Assembly (NCBI RefSeq): GCF_030440535.1
Contig: NZ_CP047117.1
Coordinates: 744,001-808,000 of the forward strand
Direction of reading: 5' to 3'
Source: Corynebacterium capitovis DSM 44611
GTDB lineage: Bacteria; Actinomycetota; Actinomycetes; Mycobacteriales; Mycobacteriaceae
Length of the DNA: 64,000 bases
Below are positions 45,894 through 56,003 of this stretch, piece after piece (the stretch's first letter is position 1; every line of letters begins with the position of its first letter). The notes beneath the pieces were generated by a model. The model had not been told where the DNA came from, did no database searches, and was given only the letters and a program-made list of their open reading frames with translations. A program made the translations under genes and the position numbers.

Positions 45894-46517
45894 GTGGCTA
45901 AGCACCGTCGCCAGGAGAAGAACATGGCCCGTAACGTGGCCGCCGTCAGCGCAGTGGCCGCAGGCGCGGCCCTCTTTGCCCCCGCCCAAGCAGGCGCGGC
46001 CGAGGTCCGGATTCCCAACAGCACCGTGTCCGTCGAGGTCCCGGGCCTTGAAAACGTTGCGGGCCTGGCTTCCGTCCCGGGCATCGAGCAATATGTTCCC
46101 TCCCTTGCGCAGGCGTCGTCTGATGTGGCCGAGCAGGTCGCTGATACCGTGGCCGCCCCGGCAGCGCAGCAGACAGCTGGCGAGCGCATCGTCGAGATCG
46201 CGCGTTCTAAGATCGGCTCCCCGTACGTGTACGGCGCGTCCGGCCCGAACAGCTTCGACTGCTCCGGTTTCACCTCCTGGGTCTACGCCCAGGCTGGGAA
46301 GTCCATTCCGCGCACCTCTCAGGACCAGGCCTCGAGCGGGCAGCAGGTGTCCCTCGACCAGCTGCAGCCCGGTGATATCGTCTCTTACTACAGTGGCGCC
46401 TCTCACGTTGCGATCTACGCGGGCAACGGCACAATCATCGATGCTCTGAACGACGGAATCCCCGTTGGCGAGCGTCCGCTGGACATGATGCCGATCTACA
46501 ACGCGGTCCGCTTCTAA
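45894..46517 (+). CDS. Secreted NlpC/P60 cell-wall peptidase, first copy
   Basis: 207 residues from GTG 45894 (GGAG about 10 nt before it); ATG 45879 is an alternative. A Lys/Arg-rich N-terminus and Ala-rich hydrophobic run ending near AQAGAA form a signal peptide. The C-terminal domain has the Cys nucleophile in FDCSGF (Cys123), His171 in SHVAIYAG and the polar third residue after it. It should cut the D-Glu-DAP bond in peptidoglycan stems, outside the membrane. The riboswitch upstream implies control by c-di-AMP. Confidence 0.92.
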   Translation: MAKHRRQEKNMARNVAAVSAVAAGAALFAPAQAGAAEVRIPNSTVSVEVPGLENVAGLASVPGIEQYVPSLAQASSDVAEQVADTVAAPAAQQTAGERIVEIARSKIGSPYVYGASGPNSFDCSGFTSWVYAQAGKSIPRTSQDQASSGQQVSLDQLQPGDIVSYYSGASHVAIYAGNGTIIDALNDGIPVGERPLDMMPIYNAVRF

Positions 46518-46542
46518 GGGCAGAAGTTACGGCCGGGCGAGG

Positions 46543-46571
46543 TTGATCTTGATCACTCGTCCGGCTATAGT
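46543..46571 (+). promoter_or_regulatory. Promoter of the second NlpC/P60 gene
   Basis: TTGATC (46543-46548), a 17-bp spacer and TATAGT (46566-46571) make a near-consensus sigma-A-type promoter. It lies 26 bp after the first nlpC stop and 69 bp before the next start, so the second gene can be made without the riboswitch. Confidence 0.75.
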
Positions 46572-46639
46572 CCTATAACGGTTTAGTAAAGATTGGGTGA
46601 TGCCCTTAAGGGTGTCGCCACTCCCGAAAGAGGACTTCG

Positions 46640-47710
46640 TTGGGCAAGCATTCTCTCCCGTCCCGCCACCTTCCCGCGCGCGTAGCGCTGGGCGCCCTTA
46701 GCTTGAGCGTCGCTGGCGCTGCAAGCGCCATCGCGGTCGTCGGTGTAGAGGCGGGGACCGGATTGTCGGCTACGGCGAATGCGGATGACATCCAGACACT
46801 TATCGACGATCTCAGCTCAGTGTCCCATGACGCGACCGCTAAATCGGAAGAGCTGAAGGCCACCGAGGATGCAATTGCGCAGGCCGAGGCGGCGCTTCCC
46901 GCCTTGTACGCGCGCGTCGACCAGACCCGCGCTGAGGCGCAGGCGGCTGCCGGGGCGCGCAAGGCGGGTCAGCTGAGCCTGAACGGGGTCGCCGCGTCCC
47001 AGAACCGCACCTCGGCGTCGGACACGCTGGTGAATAACCTCGGTGCCTCCAACCCGCAGGAGCTGATCGACCGGGCCGCGTACTTGGGGTCGATCTCCCG
47101 CAGCAACGAACGAGCGCTGCAGGACCTCCGGCAGCTCACCGCTGACGCCGCTGAGCGCGCCACCGAGGCCAACATCGCCGTCGTTGAGGCGGAGTATCAG
47201 CGCAACCAATTGGATGCGAAGCGCTTAAAGCTCGAGCGCGAACGCGCGGACCTCGACGCCAAGGTCAAGGAAGTGGAGGCACGCGTCAACGCGCTAAGCC
47301 CCGCCGACAGGGTGCTCTGGGAGGCGAAAGACAACCCGATCCTGGCTCCGCTGGCGGACCTGAACAGTGCGGCTTCGGGCGTTGTGTCTGCGGCGATGGC
47401 CCAGCTGGGCAAGCCATATGGGTGGGGTGCAGCCGGTCCCGACGCTTTCGACTGCTCCGGGCTCATGGCGTGGTCGTACGCCCAGAACGGCAAGTCGATT
47501 CCCCGCACCTCTCAGGCTCAACTCGCGGGGGGAACGCCGGTGTCGCTGTCCGAGCTGCAGCCCGGTGACATCGTTGGTTACTACCCGGGTGTTACCCACG
47601 TAGGCATGTACATCGGCAACGGCCAGGTGGTCCACGCTTCCGACTACGGCATTCCTGTGCAGGTCGTGCCACTGAACTCGATGCCGATCCAGGGCGCCGT
47701 CCGTTACTAG
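46640..47710 (+). CDS. Secreted coiled-coil NlpC/P60 peptidase, second copy
   Basis: 356 residues from TTG 46640, with GAAAGAGGA just before it. Signal peptide to about residue 50 (cleavage near SATANA). Residues about 55-225 are a long heptad-rich coiled coil (DDIQTLIDDL ... LKLERERADLDAKVKEVEARV), as in RipA-type hydrolases. The NlpC/P60 domain has Cys272 in FDCSGL and His320 in THVGMY. Cuts peptidoglycan stem peptides, probably at septation. The last 100 residues resemble the upstream copy, so the pair looks like a duplication with an added coiled coil. Confidence 0.92.
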   Translation: MGKHSLPSRHLPARVALGALSLSVAGAASAIAVVGVEAGTGLSATANADDIQTLIDDLSSVSHDATAKSEELKATEDAIAQAEAALPALYARVDQTRAEAQAAAGARKAGQLSLNGVAASQNRTSASDTLVNNLGASNPQELIDRAAYLGSISRSNERALQDLRQLTADAAERATEANIAVVEAEYQRNQLDAKRLKLERERADLDAKVKEVEARVNALSPADRVLWEAKDNPILAPLADLNSAASGVVSAAMAQLGKPYGWGAAGPDAFDCSGLMAWSYAQNGKSIPRTSQAQLAGGTPVSLSELQPGDIVGYYPGVTHVGMYIGNGQVVHASDYGIPVQVVPLNSMPIQGAVRY

Positions 47711-47716
47711 CGCCGG

Positions 47717-48868
47717 ATGACCACCCTTCTGGTCACCAACGACTTCCCACCTACCGTTGGTGGGATCCAGTCGTATCTGCAGGACTTCGCGGCGGAATAC
47801 GTCAGCCGCGCGGGAGCCGATCAGCTGGTGGTTTTCGCCTCTACGCAGGACGCGGAGGCCGCGGCCTCTTGGGACGCGACCGTGCCCTACCGAGTCGTGC
47901 GCTGGCCGCGGTCGGTCATGCTTCCTACGCCGGCCACGGTTCGGGAGATGCAGCGTCGGATCCGTGAGGAAAGAATCACAACCGTCTGGTTTGGCGCGGC
48001 GGCGCCCTTGGCCGTCATGGGAGCCGCCGCTAAGCGGGCGGGGGCGACGCGGGTCGTGGCCACGACCCACGGGCACGAGGTCGGGTGGGCCATGCTGCCG
48101 GGTGGGCGATCCGTGTTGAAGCGCATCGGCTCCTCCGCGGACGTCGTGACGTATATCTCGAGCTACACTCTCTCGCGGTTTAGGCGGGCTTTTGGTGACG
48201 ACGTCGAGTTTGAGTGGCTGCCATCTGGAGTTGATTCGGGTTTCTTTCGCCCCGCGACGACAGCGCAACGAATGGCAACGCGCGAGCGCTTTGGGTGGGG
48301 GAATGAACCCCTCATTGTGTGCGCATCACGTCTTGTACCCAGGAAAGGGCAGGACCAGCTCATTAGGGCATTGCCCGCAGTGCGTGAGGCCGTTCCCGGG
48401 GCGCGGCTTGTTCTCGTCGGCACCGGCGCTGCCGAATCCCGGTTGCGAGCCCGGGTGACGCGGCTCCCCTCGTCGGATAGGGAGGCGGTGGTCTTTGCAG
48501 GTGCGGTTTCCCGGGAAACCCTGCGCGATATCGTGGCGTCGGCGAATGTTTTTGCCATGCCCGCGAGGACTCGCTGGGGTGGTCTCGACGTCGAGGGCCT
48601 CGGCATCGTCTACCTCGAGGCTCAGGCCTGCGGGGTTCCGGTGGTAGCAGGAGCATCGGGCGGGGCGCCCGAAACCGTGTCCCGCGAGACGGGCATCGTG
48701 GTCGACGGGCGAGACGTGGACTCGCTGAGCGCCGAGCTGGCGGGGTTGTTAACGGACCCGGAGCGGTGCGCCGAGATGGGGGCCGAGGGGAGACACCGGG
48801 CCGTCGACACGTTCGCGTGGTCACGCCTCGGGGATCACCTGTACGGCATCCTCGGTGGCGGGAGATAG
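47717..48868 (+). CDS. pimB': Phosphatidylinositol mannoside mannosyltransferase (GT4)
   Basis: 383 residues of the GT-B fold. N-terminal LLVTNDFPPTVGGIQSYL is characteristic of PimB', with the donor-binding SRLVPRKGQDQLI (about 203-215) and GLGIVYLEAQACGVPV (EX7E motif, about 294-310). It adds the second mannose of PIM from GDP-mannose on the inner face of the membrane. Starts 6 bp after the NlpC gene; the same neighbours occur in C. glutamicum and M. tuberculosis (Rv2188c). Confidence 0.92.
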   Translation: MTTLLVTNDFPPTVGGIQSYLQDFAAEYVSRAGADQLVVFASTQDAEAAASWDATVPYRVVRWPRSVMLPTPATVREMQRRIREERITTVWFGAAAPLAVMGAAAKRAGATRVVATTHGHEVGWAMLPGGRSVLKRIGSSADVVTYISSYTLSRFRRAFGDDVEFEWLPSGVDSGFFRPATTAQRMATRERFGWGNEPLIVCASRLVPRKGQDQLIRALPAVREAVPGARLVLVGTGAAESRLRARVTRLPSSDREAVVFAGAVSRETLRDIVASANVFAMPARTRWGGLDVEGLGIVYLEAQACGVPVVAGASGGAPETVSRETGIVVDGRDVDSLSAELAGLLTDPERCAEMGAEGRHRAVDTFAWSRLGDHLYGILGGGR

Positions 48869-48879
48869 ACTTGCTCGCT

Positions 48880-49878
48880 ATGTCCATCACGTCCCACACT
48901 GCAGCAAACGAGCGGTTGACGATCGGCTTCGACATCGGAGGAACAAACACACGGGCGGGCGTGGTTGACGAGCGTGGGCGCATCATCGACAGGCGGTCCG
49001 TCCCCACGCCCCACGGCGGGGCCGAGTTGACGGCCGAGCTCGCTCGGCTTGTCGACGACCTCCGGGCCGACCACGACGTCTACGCAGTGGGTGCCGCCGT
49101 AGCCGGGTTTCTTGACCCCGACTGCGAGGTGGTGCGCTTCGCCCCCCACCTCGCGTGGCGGGACAACCAGCCGGTGAGAGAGGAGCTGGAAGACGCGCTG
49201 GGTTTGCCAGTGAAGCTGGAGCACGACGCGAACTCGGCGGCGTGGGGAGAGTACCGCTACGGGGCAGCACGAGACGCGGGGACGTGGGTTTTCTTCGCCG
49301 TGGGCACCGGAATCGGCGCCACCCTTATGCACGACGGGGAGATCTACCGCGGGGCGTTCGGAACCGCTCCCGAGTTTGGTCACCTCACCGTGGTGCCCAA
49401 CGGCCGGGTGTGCTCGTGCGGGAAGCACGGTTGTTTGGAGCGTTACGCGTCCGGCACGGCCCTCATCGACACAGCCATTGAAATCGCTGGGGAGGGTGGA
49501 TTCAAGGGCTGCGGCCTGTACCGCAAGGTCGTGGACAAACGTGCCGACGGGCACGACGTGATGCAGGCCGCCCGGGCGGGCGACGCGCTGGGTCGGGCGA
49601 CGGTCGACGCGTTTGCGCGCTGGCTCGGTACCGGGTTGTCGATCGTCGCAGATGTCCTCGACCCAGCTTGTATTGTGTTGGGTGGCGGGGTTAGCGCTGA
49701 CGCCGACTTGTTTATTGACGCCGCCCGCGAATCGATGGCACGTGGCATTGTGGGGGCTGGGTATCGGCCTCTGCCCGAGGTCGTTCGGGCGGAGCTTGGG
49801 CCGGACGCGGGTATGATCGGCGTGTCTGACTTGGCGCGGGAGATGGTTGCTGGAAGGGGCTTGTCTGATGCTGAATAA
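48880..49878 (+). CDS. glk: ROK-family glucokinase
   Basis: 332 residues. Phosphate-binding GFDIGGTNTRAGVVD (about 17-31), sugar-site EHDANSAAWGEY and EFGH, and the ROK zinc motif CSCGKHGCLERYASG (about 172-186) are intact. It phosphorylates glucose with ATP. The ATG at 48880 is preferred; a TAGACT hexamer, overlapping the pimB' stop, lies 8 nt before it. Its last codons overlap plsC by 11 bases. Confidence 0.9.
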   Translation: MSITSHTAANERLTIGFDIGGTNTRAGVVDERGRIIDRRSVPTPHGGAELTAELARLVDDLRADHDVYAVGAAVAGFLDPDCEVVRFAPHLAWRDNQPVREELEDALGLPVKLEHDANSAAWGEYRYGAARDAGTWVFFAVGTGIGATLMHDGEIYRGAFGTAPEFGHLTVVPNGRVCSCGKHGCLERYASGTALIDTAIEIAGEGGFKGCGLYRKVVDKRADGHDVMQAARAGDALGRATVDAFARWLGTGLSIVADVLDPACIVLGGGVSADADLFIDAARESMARGIVGAGYRPLPEVVRAELGPDAGMIGVSDLAREMVAGRGLSDAE

Positions 49879-50605
49879 GTGGTACGTCTTTTTCAAGGTT
49901 GTGATCGGCCCGCCCCTGTACCTGTGGAACCGCCCCGCCATCAGGGGTGCGAAGAACATCCCCGCCCAGGGGGCCGCGATTTTGGCCTCCAACCACCAGG
50001 CTGTGTTGGATTCCTTCTACCTCCCGCTTATGGTGTGGCGTCAAATAACGTTCCCCGCGAAGAAGGAGTACTTCACGGGCACGGGGCTGGGCGGGGCTAT
50101 TCAGCGCTTCTTCTTCAGCTCGGTGGGGCAGATTCCCATCGACCGAAGCGACGAGGGGGCGGGGCAGACTCTCCAGGTCGCTGCCAAGAATGTTCTCGGT
50201 CGGGGAGATCTGTTTGGGATCTACCCGGAGGGAACGCGCTCGCCCGATGGCCGGATTTATAAAGGCAAAACAGGAATGGCGCGCATCGCTATGGAAACCG
50301 GCGCCCCCGTGGTACCCGTGGCGATGATTGGCACGCGTGAGGCTAACCCCATTGGGTCGCTCATTCCGCGCCCCCGCAAGGTGCACATCAACGTCGGCGA
50401 GGCCGTCGACCCGCACGAGTGGGCGCGGCGAAACGGGTTCGATCCTGGCTCGCGCGAGGTCATGCGCCCGTTCACCGACTTCGTGATGGCGCGCCTCAGC
50501 GAGTTGTCGGGCTATAACTACGTCGATGTCTACGCGGCCGACGTGAAGAAGTCGCTCGAAGAGGGACGCGGATACCCTGACGGCGCGGCACCCGCGGCGG
50601 GTTAA
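49868..50605 (+). CDS. plsC: 1-acyl-glycerol-3-phosphate acyltransferase
   Basis: 245 residues with the HX4D motif in NHQAVLD (about 43-49), the substrate motif YPEGTRS (about 119-125) and VVPVAMIGT. It acylates lysophosphatidate at the membrane surface, a step in phospholipid synthesis. The start overlaps glk, so the two are probably translationally coupled. Could act on lyso-PIM or another lipid instead. Confidence 0.9.
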   Translation: MLNKWYVFFKVVIGPPLYLWNRPAIRGAKNIPAQGAAILASNHQAVLDSFYLPLMVWRQITFPAKKEYFTGTGLGGAIQRFFFSSVGQIPIDRSDEGAGQTLQVAAKNVLGRGDLFGIYPEGTRSPDGRIYKGKTGMARIAMETGAPVVPVAMIGTREANPIGSLIPRPRKVHINVGEAVDPHEWARRNGFDPGSREVMRPFTDFVMARLSELSGYNYVDVYAADVKKSLEEGRGYPDGAAPAAG

Positions 50606-50619
50606 ATAGGATCAGCATC

Positions 50620-50826
50620 ATGGATCGAGACCTCATTGTGCGCATCACCGCCACGAGCGTTCTGGTGGCGGCGTTCCTGCTCAGCTCGATTGCACATTTC
50701 CGCGTCGGGGTCGTTGGACCAGCCGTGGTATTCGGGATCGTCGTCGTGATGTTCTGGCCGCGCCGGGCCACACCCGACAACGACACTGCGGGTGGCGTAC
50801 GGGACGTCGAAAAGAAAGCTGTCTAG
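50620..50826 (+). CDS. Small two-helix membrane protein
   Basis: 68 residues with two hydrophobic segments (about 8-26 and 29-47) and a charged C-terminal tail. Not recognised. It starts 14 bp after plsC and ends 1 bp before the RNase AS start, so it appears to be a real cistron of this run rather than a shadow. Confidence 0.6.
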   Translation: MDRDLIVRITATSVLVAAFLLSSIAHFRVGVVGPAVVFGIVVVMFWPRRATPDNDTAGGVRDVEKKAV

Positions 50827-50827
50827 C

Positions 50828-51349
50828 ATGCGCTACTTCTACGACACCGAATTCATCGAGGACGGTACCACGATCGTCCTGGTTTCTATCGGTATCGTTG
50901 CGGAAGACGGCCGCGAATACTACGCGGTGTCGACGGATTTTGATGGCGCGAAAGCCAATCAGTGGGTGCGACTCAACGTGCTGGCAAAGCTGCCTAACCC
51001 GCAGAGCCCTACGTGGAAATCGGCGGCGACTATCCGGGATGAGGTCTACGCCTTCCTGGGGGCCGACGGTTCGCGCCCCGAGCTTTGGGCGTGGGTGGGG
51101 GCCTACGACCACGTCGTTCTGGCTCAGCTGTGGGGCGACATGGCGGCCCTTCCCAGTCGCATTCCGCGGTTTACGCGCGAGCTCAAGCAGTACTGGGAGA
51201 TGGCGGGTAGGCCACGGCTGCCCGCGGTTCCCGACGGCAACCACGACGCGCTGGTTGACGCCCGACACAACCGAGCGAAGTTCGCCGCGTGCCAGGCAGT
51301 TTTTCCTCTCGACGCCGACGGGCGCGCTATCCACCATGTGGGTGGCTAG
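50828..51349 (+). CDS. Poly(A)-specific 3'-5' exoribonuclease (RNase AS)
   Basis: 173 residues, near the 168 of the M. tuberculosis homologue Rv2179c. It is a DEDDh nuclease: DTEF (D6, E8), the Asp in AYDHVVLAQL and HDALVDARH near the C-terminus give the catalytic set. It removes A-rich tails from RNA. Like Rv2179c it lies directly before aroG. Confidence 0.88.
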   Translation: MRYFYDTEFIEDGTTIVLVSIGIVAEDGREYYAVSTDFDGAKANQWVRLNVLAKLPNPQSPTWKSAATIRDEVYAFLGADGSRPELWAWVGAYDHVVLAQLWGDMAALPSRIPRFTRELKQYWEMAGRPRLPAVPDGNHDALVDARHNRAKFAACQAVFPLDADGRAIHHVGG

Positions 51350-51399
51350 TTCCACTTCGTGGAAAATCGCAGGCCCGGCCCGTCTATCGCATCGCATAA

Positions 51400-52809
<1,410 letters not shown>

Positions 52810-52834
52810 GCAACAGATCGGTTGGATCCGGCCA

Positions 52835-54079
52835 TCATCTCAGTAGTGCTGGCACGGACCCGTACTCGCCTGAGCCAAACCACCACGCCCCCAGTAACAC
52901 CGCGAGCGTCGAGAGGAAGGCGATGACGAGAAAGACGGCCAACACGACCCCTGAACGGTTGCTGATCGGTCTCGGGGCCGGGGGAGCGGGGGGCTGCGCC
53001 TCGCTCACGTGCGCTGGCACCGCAGCTCGAACGGGCTGTTGAGCCGGGGAGGGGGTGCGTGGAGCTGCTGCGGGAACTGGGACAGGGGCGGCCGACGCGG
53101 CGCGCGACGGGGGAACGCCACGAGTTTCGCGTGCCTCGGGCTCCGCTGCGTGGTGCTCCGGCAGAGGAGCGAGCGTGTGTGATGTCGGGTGAGCGGCAGC
53201 GCGGTGGGCTGCGGAGTTCGTCGGCACTGGAACGACGTAGTCCGGCAGAGTCAGTTCGGCGGCCACATCGTCGAGGGCGCTGAGGAACTCGCCGGCGTTG
53301 AGGAATCGCGATCCCGGGACGCGGGCGGTTGCGGTGGCCACGAGCTCGTCGAAAAGCTTTGGCACCCCCGCAATTCGGGACGACGGCGGGGGCACATCGG
53401 AGCGCAGCCGGGCGTAGGCGTGCGCGAGGGGGGTCTCTCCCGAAAACGGGGTTGTGCCGGTGAGCAGCTCGAACAGCACGATGCCCGCCGAGTACACATC
53501 GGCGGCCTGGGTCATCGGGGAGCCGTCGACCTGCTCAGGGGAAAGATAGGAGACAGTCCCGACGATCTGGTCGGTGGACTGAGTCGAGTCGGCCGCTGCC
53601 CGCACGAGCCCGAAGTCGGCCAGTTTCACCGTGTGGTCCCCATTGATGAGGATGTTGTCGGGCTTGATGTCCCGGTGCACCATTCCGCGGTCGTGGGCCG
53701 AGCTGAGCCCTGTAAGGACGGGGCGCATGACGGCGGTCGCGGCGTGAGGGGGCATGGGGCCGCGCTCGGCGAGGAGTTCACGCAGTGTTCCGCCGGTGAT
53801 GAGCTCCATGATGAGAAAGACGTCCTCGTCTCGGGCGGAGAAGTCATAAACATTGACGAGGTTGGGGTGAGACAGCTTCGCCATAGCCAACGCCTCGCGC
53901 CGGAAGCGGTCACGAAACACCGCGTCGTGGACATAGCGGGCGTCCATGACTTTCGCTGCCACCTCTCGGTCGAGGCGAGTATCAATGCAGCGGTAGACCG
54001 TGGACATTCCACCACGCGCGATCGGGCGATCGATCGCGTAGCGGCCCTCCAAGTAGTCGCCGACTGCGAGTTGAGACAT
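52835..54079 (-). CDS. pknL: Serine/threonine protein kinase PknL
   Basis: 414 residues. Kinase domain 1-275: Gly-rich IARGGMSTVY, ATP lysine K43, catalytic HRDIKPDN (135-142), DFG 155-157 and activation loop with Ser/Thr (STQSTDQIVGTVS). A Pro/Ala-rich linker leads to one membrane helix (about 381-403) and a short tail, with no PASTA repeats, as in PknL. Divergent from a DNA-binding protein of the Rv2175c type, which in M. tuberculosis is a PknL substrate. A CATACT hexamer just before the start suggests a leaderless transcript. Confidence 0.92.
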   Translation of the reverse strand: MSQLAVGDYLEGRYAIDRPIARGGMSTVYRCIDTRLDREVAAKVMDARYVHDAVFRDRFRREALAMAKLSHPNLVNVYDFSARDEDVFLIMELITGGTLRELLAERGPMPPHAATAVMRPVLTGLSSAHDRGMVHRDIKPDNILINGDHTVKLADFGLVRAAADSTQSTDQIVGTVSYLSPEQVDGSPMTQAADVYSAGIVLFELLTGTTPFSGETPLAHAYARLRSDVPPPSSRIAGVPKLFDELVATATARVPGSRFLNAGEFLSALDDVAAELTLPDYVVPVPTNSAAHRAAAHPTSHTLAPLPEHHAAEPEARETRGVPPSRAASAAPVPVPAAAPRTPSPAQQPVRAAVPAHVSEAQPPAPPAPRPISNRSGVVLAVFLVIAFLSTLAVLLGAWWFGSGEYGSVPALLR

Positions 54080-54123
54080 GCTCCCCAGTATGGCCCACCC
54101 GTCACAGGCTTGGCCAACCTGGG

Positions 54124-54129
54124 TAGACT
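54124..54129 (+). promoter_or_regulatory. -10 element of the Rv2175c-like gene, leaderless
   Basis: TAGACT lies 6 nt before the GTG start. With the CATACT before pknL it forms a divergent pair of leaderless promoters within about 57 bp. Confidence 0.5.
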
Positions 54130-54135
54130 GTTCCC

Positions 54136-54534
54136 GTGAGTTTTGCTGGAACCCCCGAGACCCCGAATGGCACGACCGCGGGCGCGCTCGATGCCCTTCT
54201 CGCCGACGAGACCCTGCTCACCCTCCCCGAAGTCGCCGACTATCTGGGCATCCCGGTGACCCGTGTCCACGACTTGGTCGGGGCGCACAAGCTTGTGTTT
54301 TTCCGCCGCGGCGGAAAGAAGTTCGTGCCACAGCTCCTGTTGGGAGAGGACGGCGAGTTATCGAAGTTCGTGGCGGGTGTCATCACCGTTCTCTCTGACG
54401 GTGGCTTCGATGACGACGAGATTTTGGCCTACTTGTTCACCCCTGACGAGACACTGCCCGGCCGGCCCGTCGACGCGCTGCACGGCCACGGCGCGAGGGA
54501 AGTGATCAGGCGCGCCCAGGCCATGGCGTTTTAG
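54136..54534 (+). CDS. Rv2175c-like DNA-binding protein
   Basis: 132 residues. After an acidic, Thr-rich N-terminus (the region phosphorylated in the M. tuberculosis protein), residues about 28-75 form a winged helix-turn-helix of the excisionase/MerR kind (LTLPEVADYLGIPVTRVHDLV), followed by a conserved C-terminal domain. In mycobacteria PknL phosphorylation abolishes DNA binding. Targets unknown. Last 4 bases overlap the mptA stop on the other strand. Confidence 0.85.
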   Translation: MSFAGTPETPNGTTAGALDALLADETLLTLPEVADYLGIPVTRVHDLVGAHKLVFFRRGGKKFVPQLLLGEDGELSKFVAGVITVLSDGGFDDDEILAYLFTPDETLPGRPVDALHGHGAREVIRRAQAMAF

Positions 54535-56003
54535 GCGGTCTCCGCGCCAGCGCGATCTCGATCCGCCTGCGGACCACTCCACGCCGCCGCGACCCAGGCG
54601 CACACCCCTGCCACTAGGAGAAACCAATTATCTCCCAGCCGGTGATTGCCGCCCCCCGTGAAAGCCAGCGCAACGATGACGGATGCGGCAACGGCTGCCT
54701 TCTGCAGCAGTGCGGAGGGACGGAACGTACCGAGCAGTGACAAGATTGACGCGTAGTACCAAGGCAAGGTCACCGCGTTGAAGACGAATGCCGTGGCGTA
54801 CGCGGTGGCGATCCCGGCCATGGCCCTCCGGTTGCCGTCCGCAGTGGACAACCGGAGTCGGGGGCGGAAGAAGATCCAGCTGGCCGTTAGCCCGCACAGC
54901 ATGAACACGGTCCCCGCGGTCCGCGCCGGCCCGAGTGCTTCGTTGAAGGTGAAATGCGGATCGAAGAGCTGCGCGAAAGGAGTGACGATTGTCGCGATGA
55001 GCGTAGGACCAGCCAGGGGGTTGACCACCTTGGAGTTTCCTGAGATCTCCTCCACCCAGCCCCAGGACGACCCGGAAGCGACCGTCACCGCTGCGACAAC
55101 CCCGACCGCGATCGCCACCGTCCCAGCGCCTGAGGCAAGGAAGACCCACGCCCGCCGTGGCCACGAACTATCAAGGCCGCAGAAGCGGCGGAACAAAATC
55201 CACACGACGAATGGCAGCGCCACGGCGGCGGTGGCTTTAAGCGCGACGGCGAGGCCGATCAGTGCGATCCCGGGGAGTGCGTAGCGACCCCTCAAACACC
55301 CGAGCAGCCCGACGCTTACTAACCCCACCATGAGCGCTTCGTTGTGCATACCGCCAATCAGATGGAGCAACATGACCGGGTTGGCACAGCCGATCCACAG
55401 CGCGAGGGTGGGGTTGCCACCTACAGCGCGTGCGATGCGCGGGACGGCGGCGACGATTAAGGCGAAACCAGCGATGCTCAGGAGCCGGTACGCAACGACG
55501 CCTGCCGTGACGTTGTCTCCAACGATGCGGGTGATGATGTGCCCAATCCAGAGGTGGAGGGGCCCGTAAGGCGTGGTCGTGTTGCGCCAGTCGTGCGAGA
55601 CTTCCAGCAGGTAGGGCCCAGGGTTGACGGCGGCGCCCTCGCTGTAGGGGTTAAATCCGTCCCGGACCATGGCGCCCTGCATCAGGTACGAGTACACGTC
55701 GCGAGACAGAATTGCCCCGGAAAGCGCGAGGGGCGTGGCCCACGCCCACGTGGTGCGGGTAAGCGTCGAGAAGCTGCCTGCCCCTCGCCGGACCTCCCGC
55801 AACCCCCACACCCACGCGACGACGAGGCCCAGGATGCCCAGCGTGAGCAGCGCGTCCATAATCGAGCGACCATGCCCGTATAGCAGTTGCCCGAGTCCGA
55901 GGGTGCGCATGACGCCACCCCGGTACCGGGTCGCCCCGGCGCCGTATGAACCAACCGCGATGAGGAGCGCTGACGCGACGCCGAGCGCAGCCGGGCTACG
56001 CAC
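54531..56003 (-). CDS. mptA: Alpha-(1->6)-mannosyltransferase of lipomannan synthesis (MptA)
   Basis: 490-residue GT-C membrane enzyme with about 12 hydrophobic segments. The acidic catalytic loop SRDVYSYLMQGAMVRDGFNPY (about 98-118, read in two parts) and the conserved TPYGPLHLWI (about 143-152) are hallmarks of MptA/MptB. It elongates the mannan backbone of lipomannan on the outer membrane face from polyprenyl-phosphate mannose. It overlaps the end of idsA by 8 bases; the isoprenoid made by that gene could feed its donor lipid. Confidence 0.9.
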   Translation of the reverse strand: MRSPAALGVASALLIAVGSYGAGATRYRGGVMRTLGLGQLLYGHGRSIMDALLTLGILGLVVAWVWGLREVRRGAGSFSTLTRTTWAWATPLALSGAILSRDVYSYLMQGAMVRDGFNPYSEGAAVNPGPYLLEVSHDWRNTTTPYGPLHLWIGHIITRIVGDNVTAGVVAYRLLSIAGFALIVAAVPRIARAVGGNPTLALWIGCANPVMLLHLIGGMHNEALMVGLVSVGLLGCLRGRYALPGIALIGLAVALKATAAVALPFVVWILFRRFCGLDSSWPRRAWVFLASGAGTVAIAVGVVAAVTVASGSSWGWVEEISGNSKVVNPLAGPTLIATIVTPFAQLFDPHFTFNEALGPARTAGTVFMLCGLTASWIFFRPRLRLSTADGNRRAMAGIATAYATAFVFNAVTLPWYYASILSLLGTFRPSALLQKAAVAASVIVALAFTGGGNHRLGDNWFLLVAGVCAWVAAAWSGPQADRDRAGAETA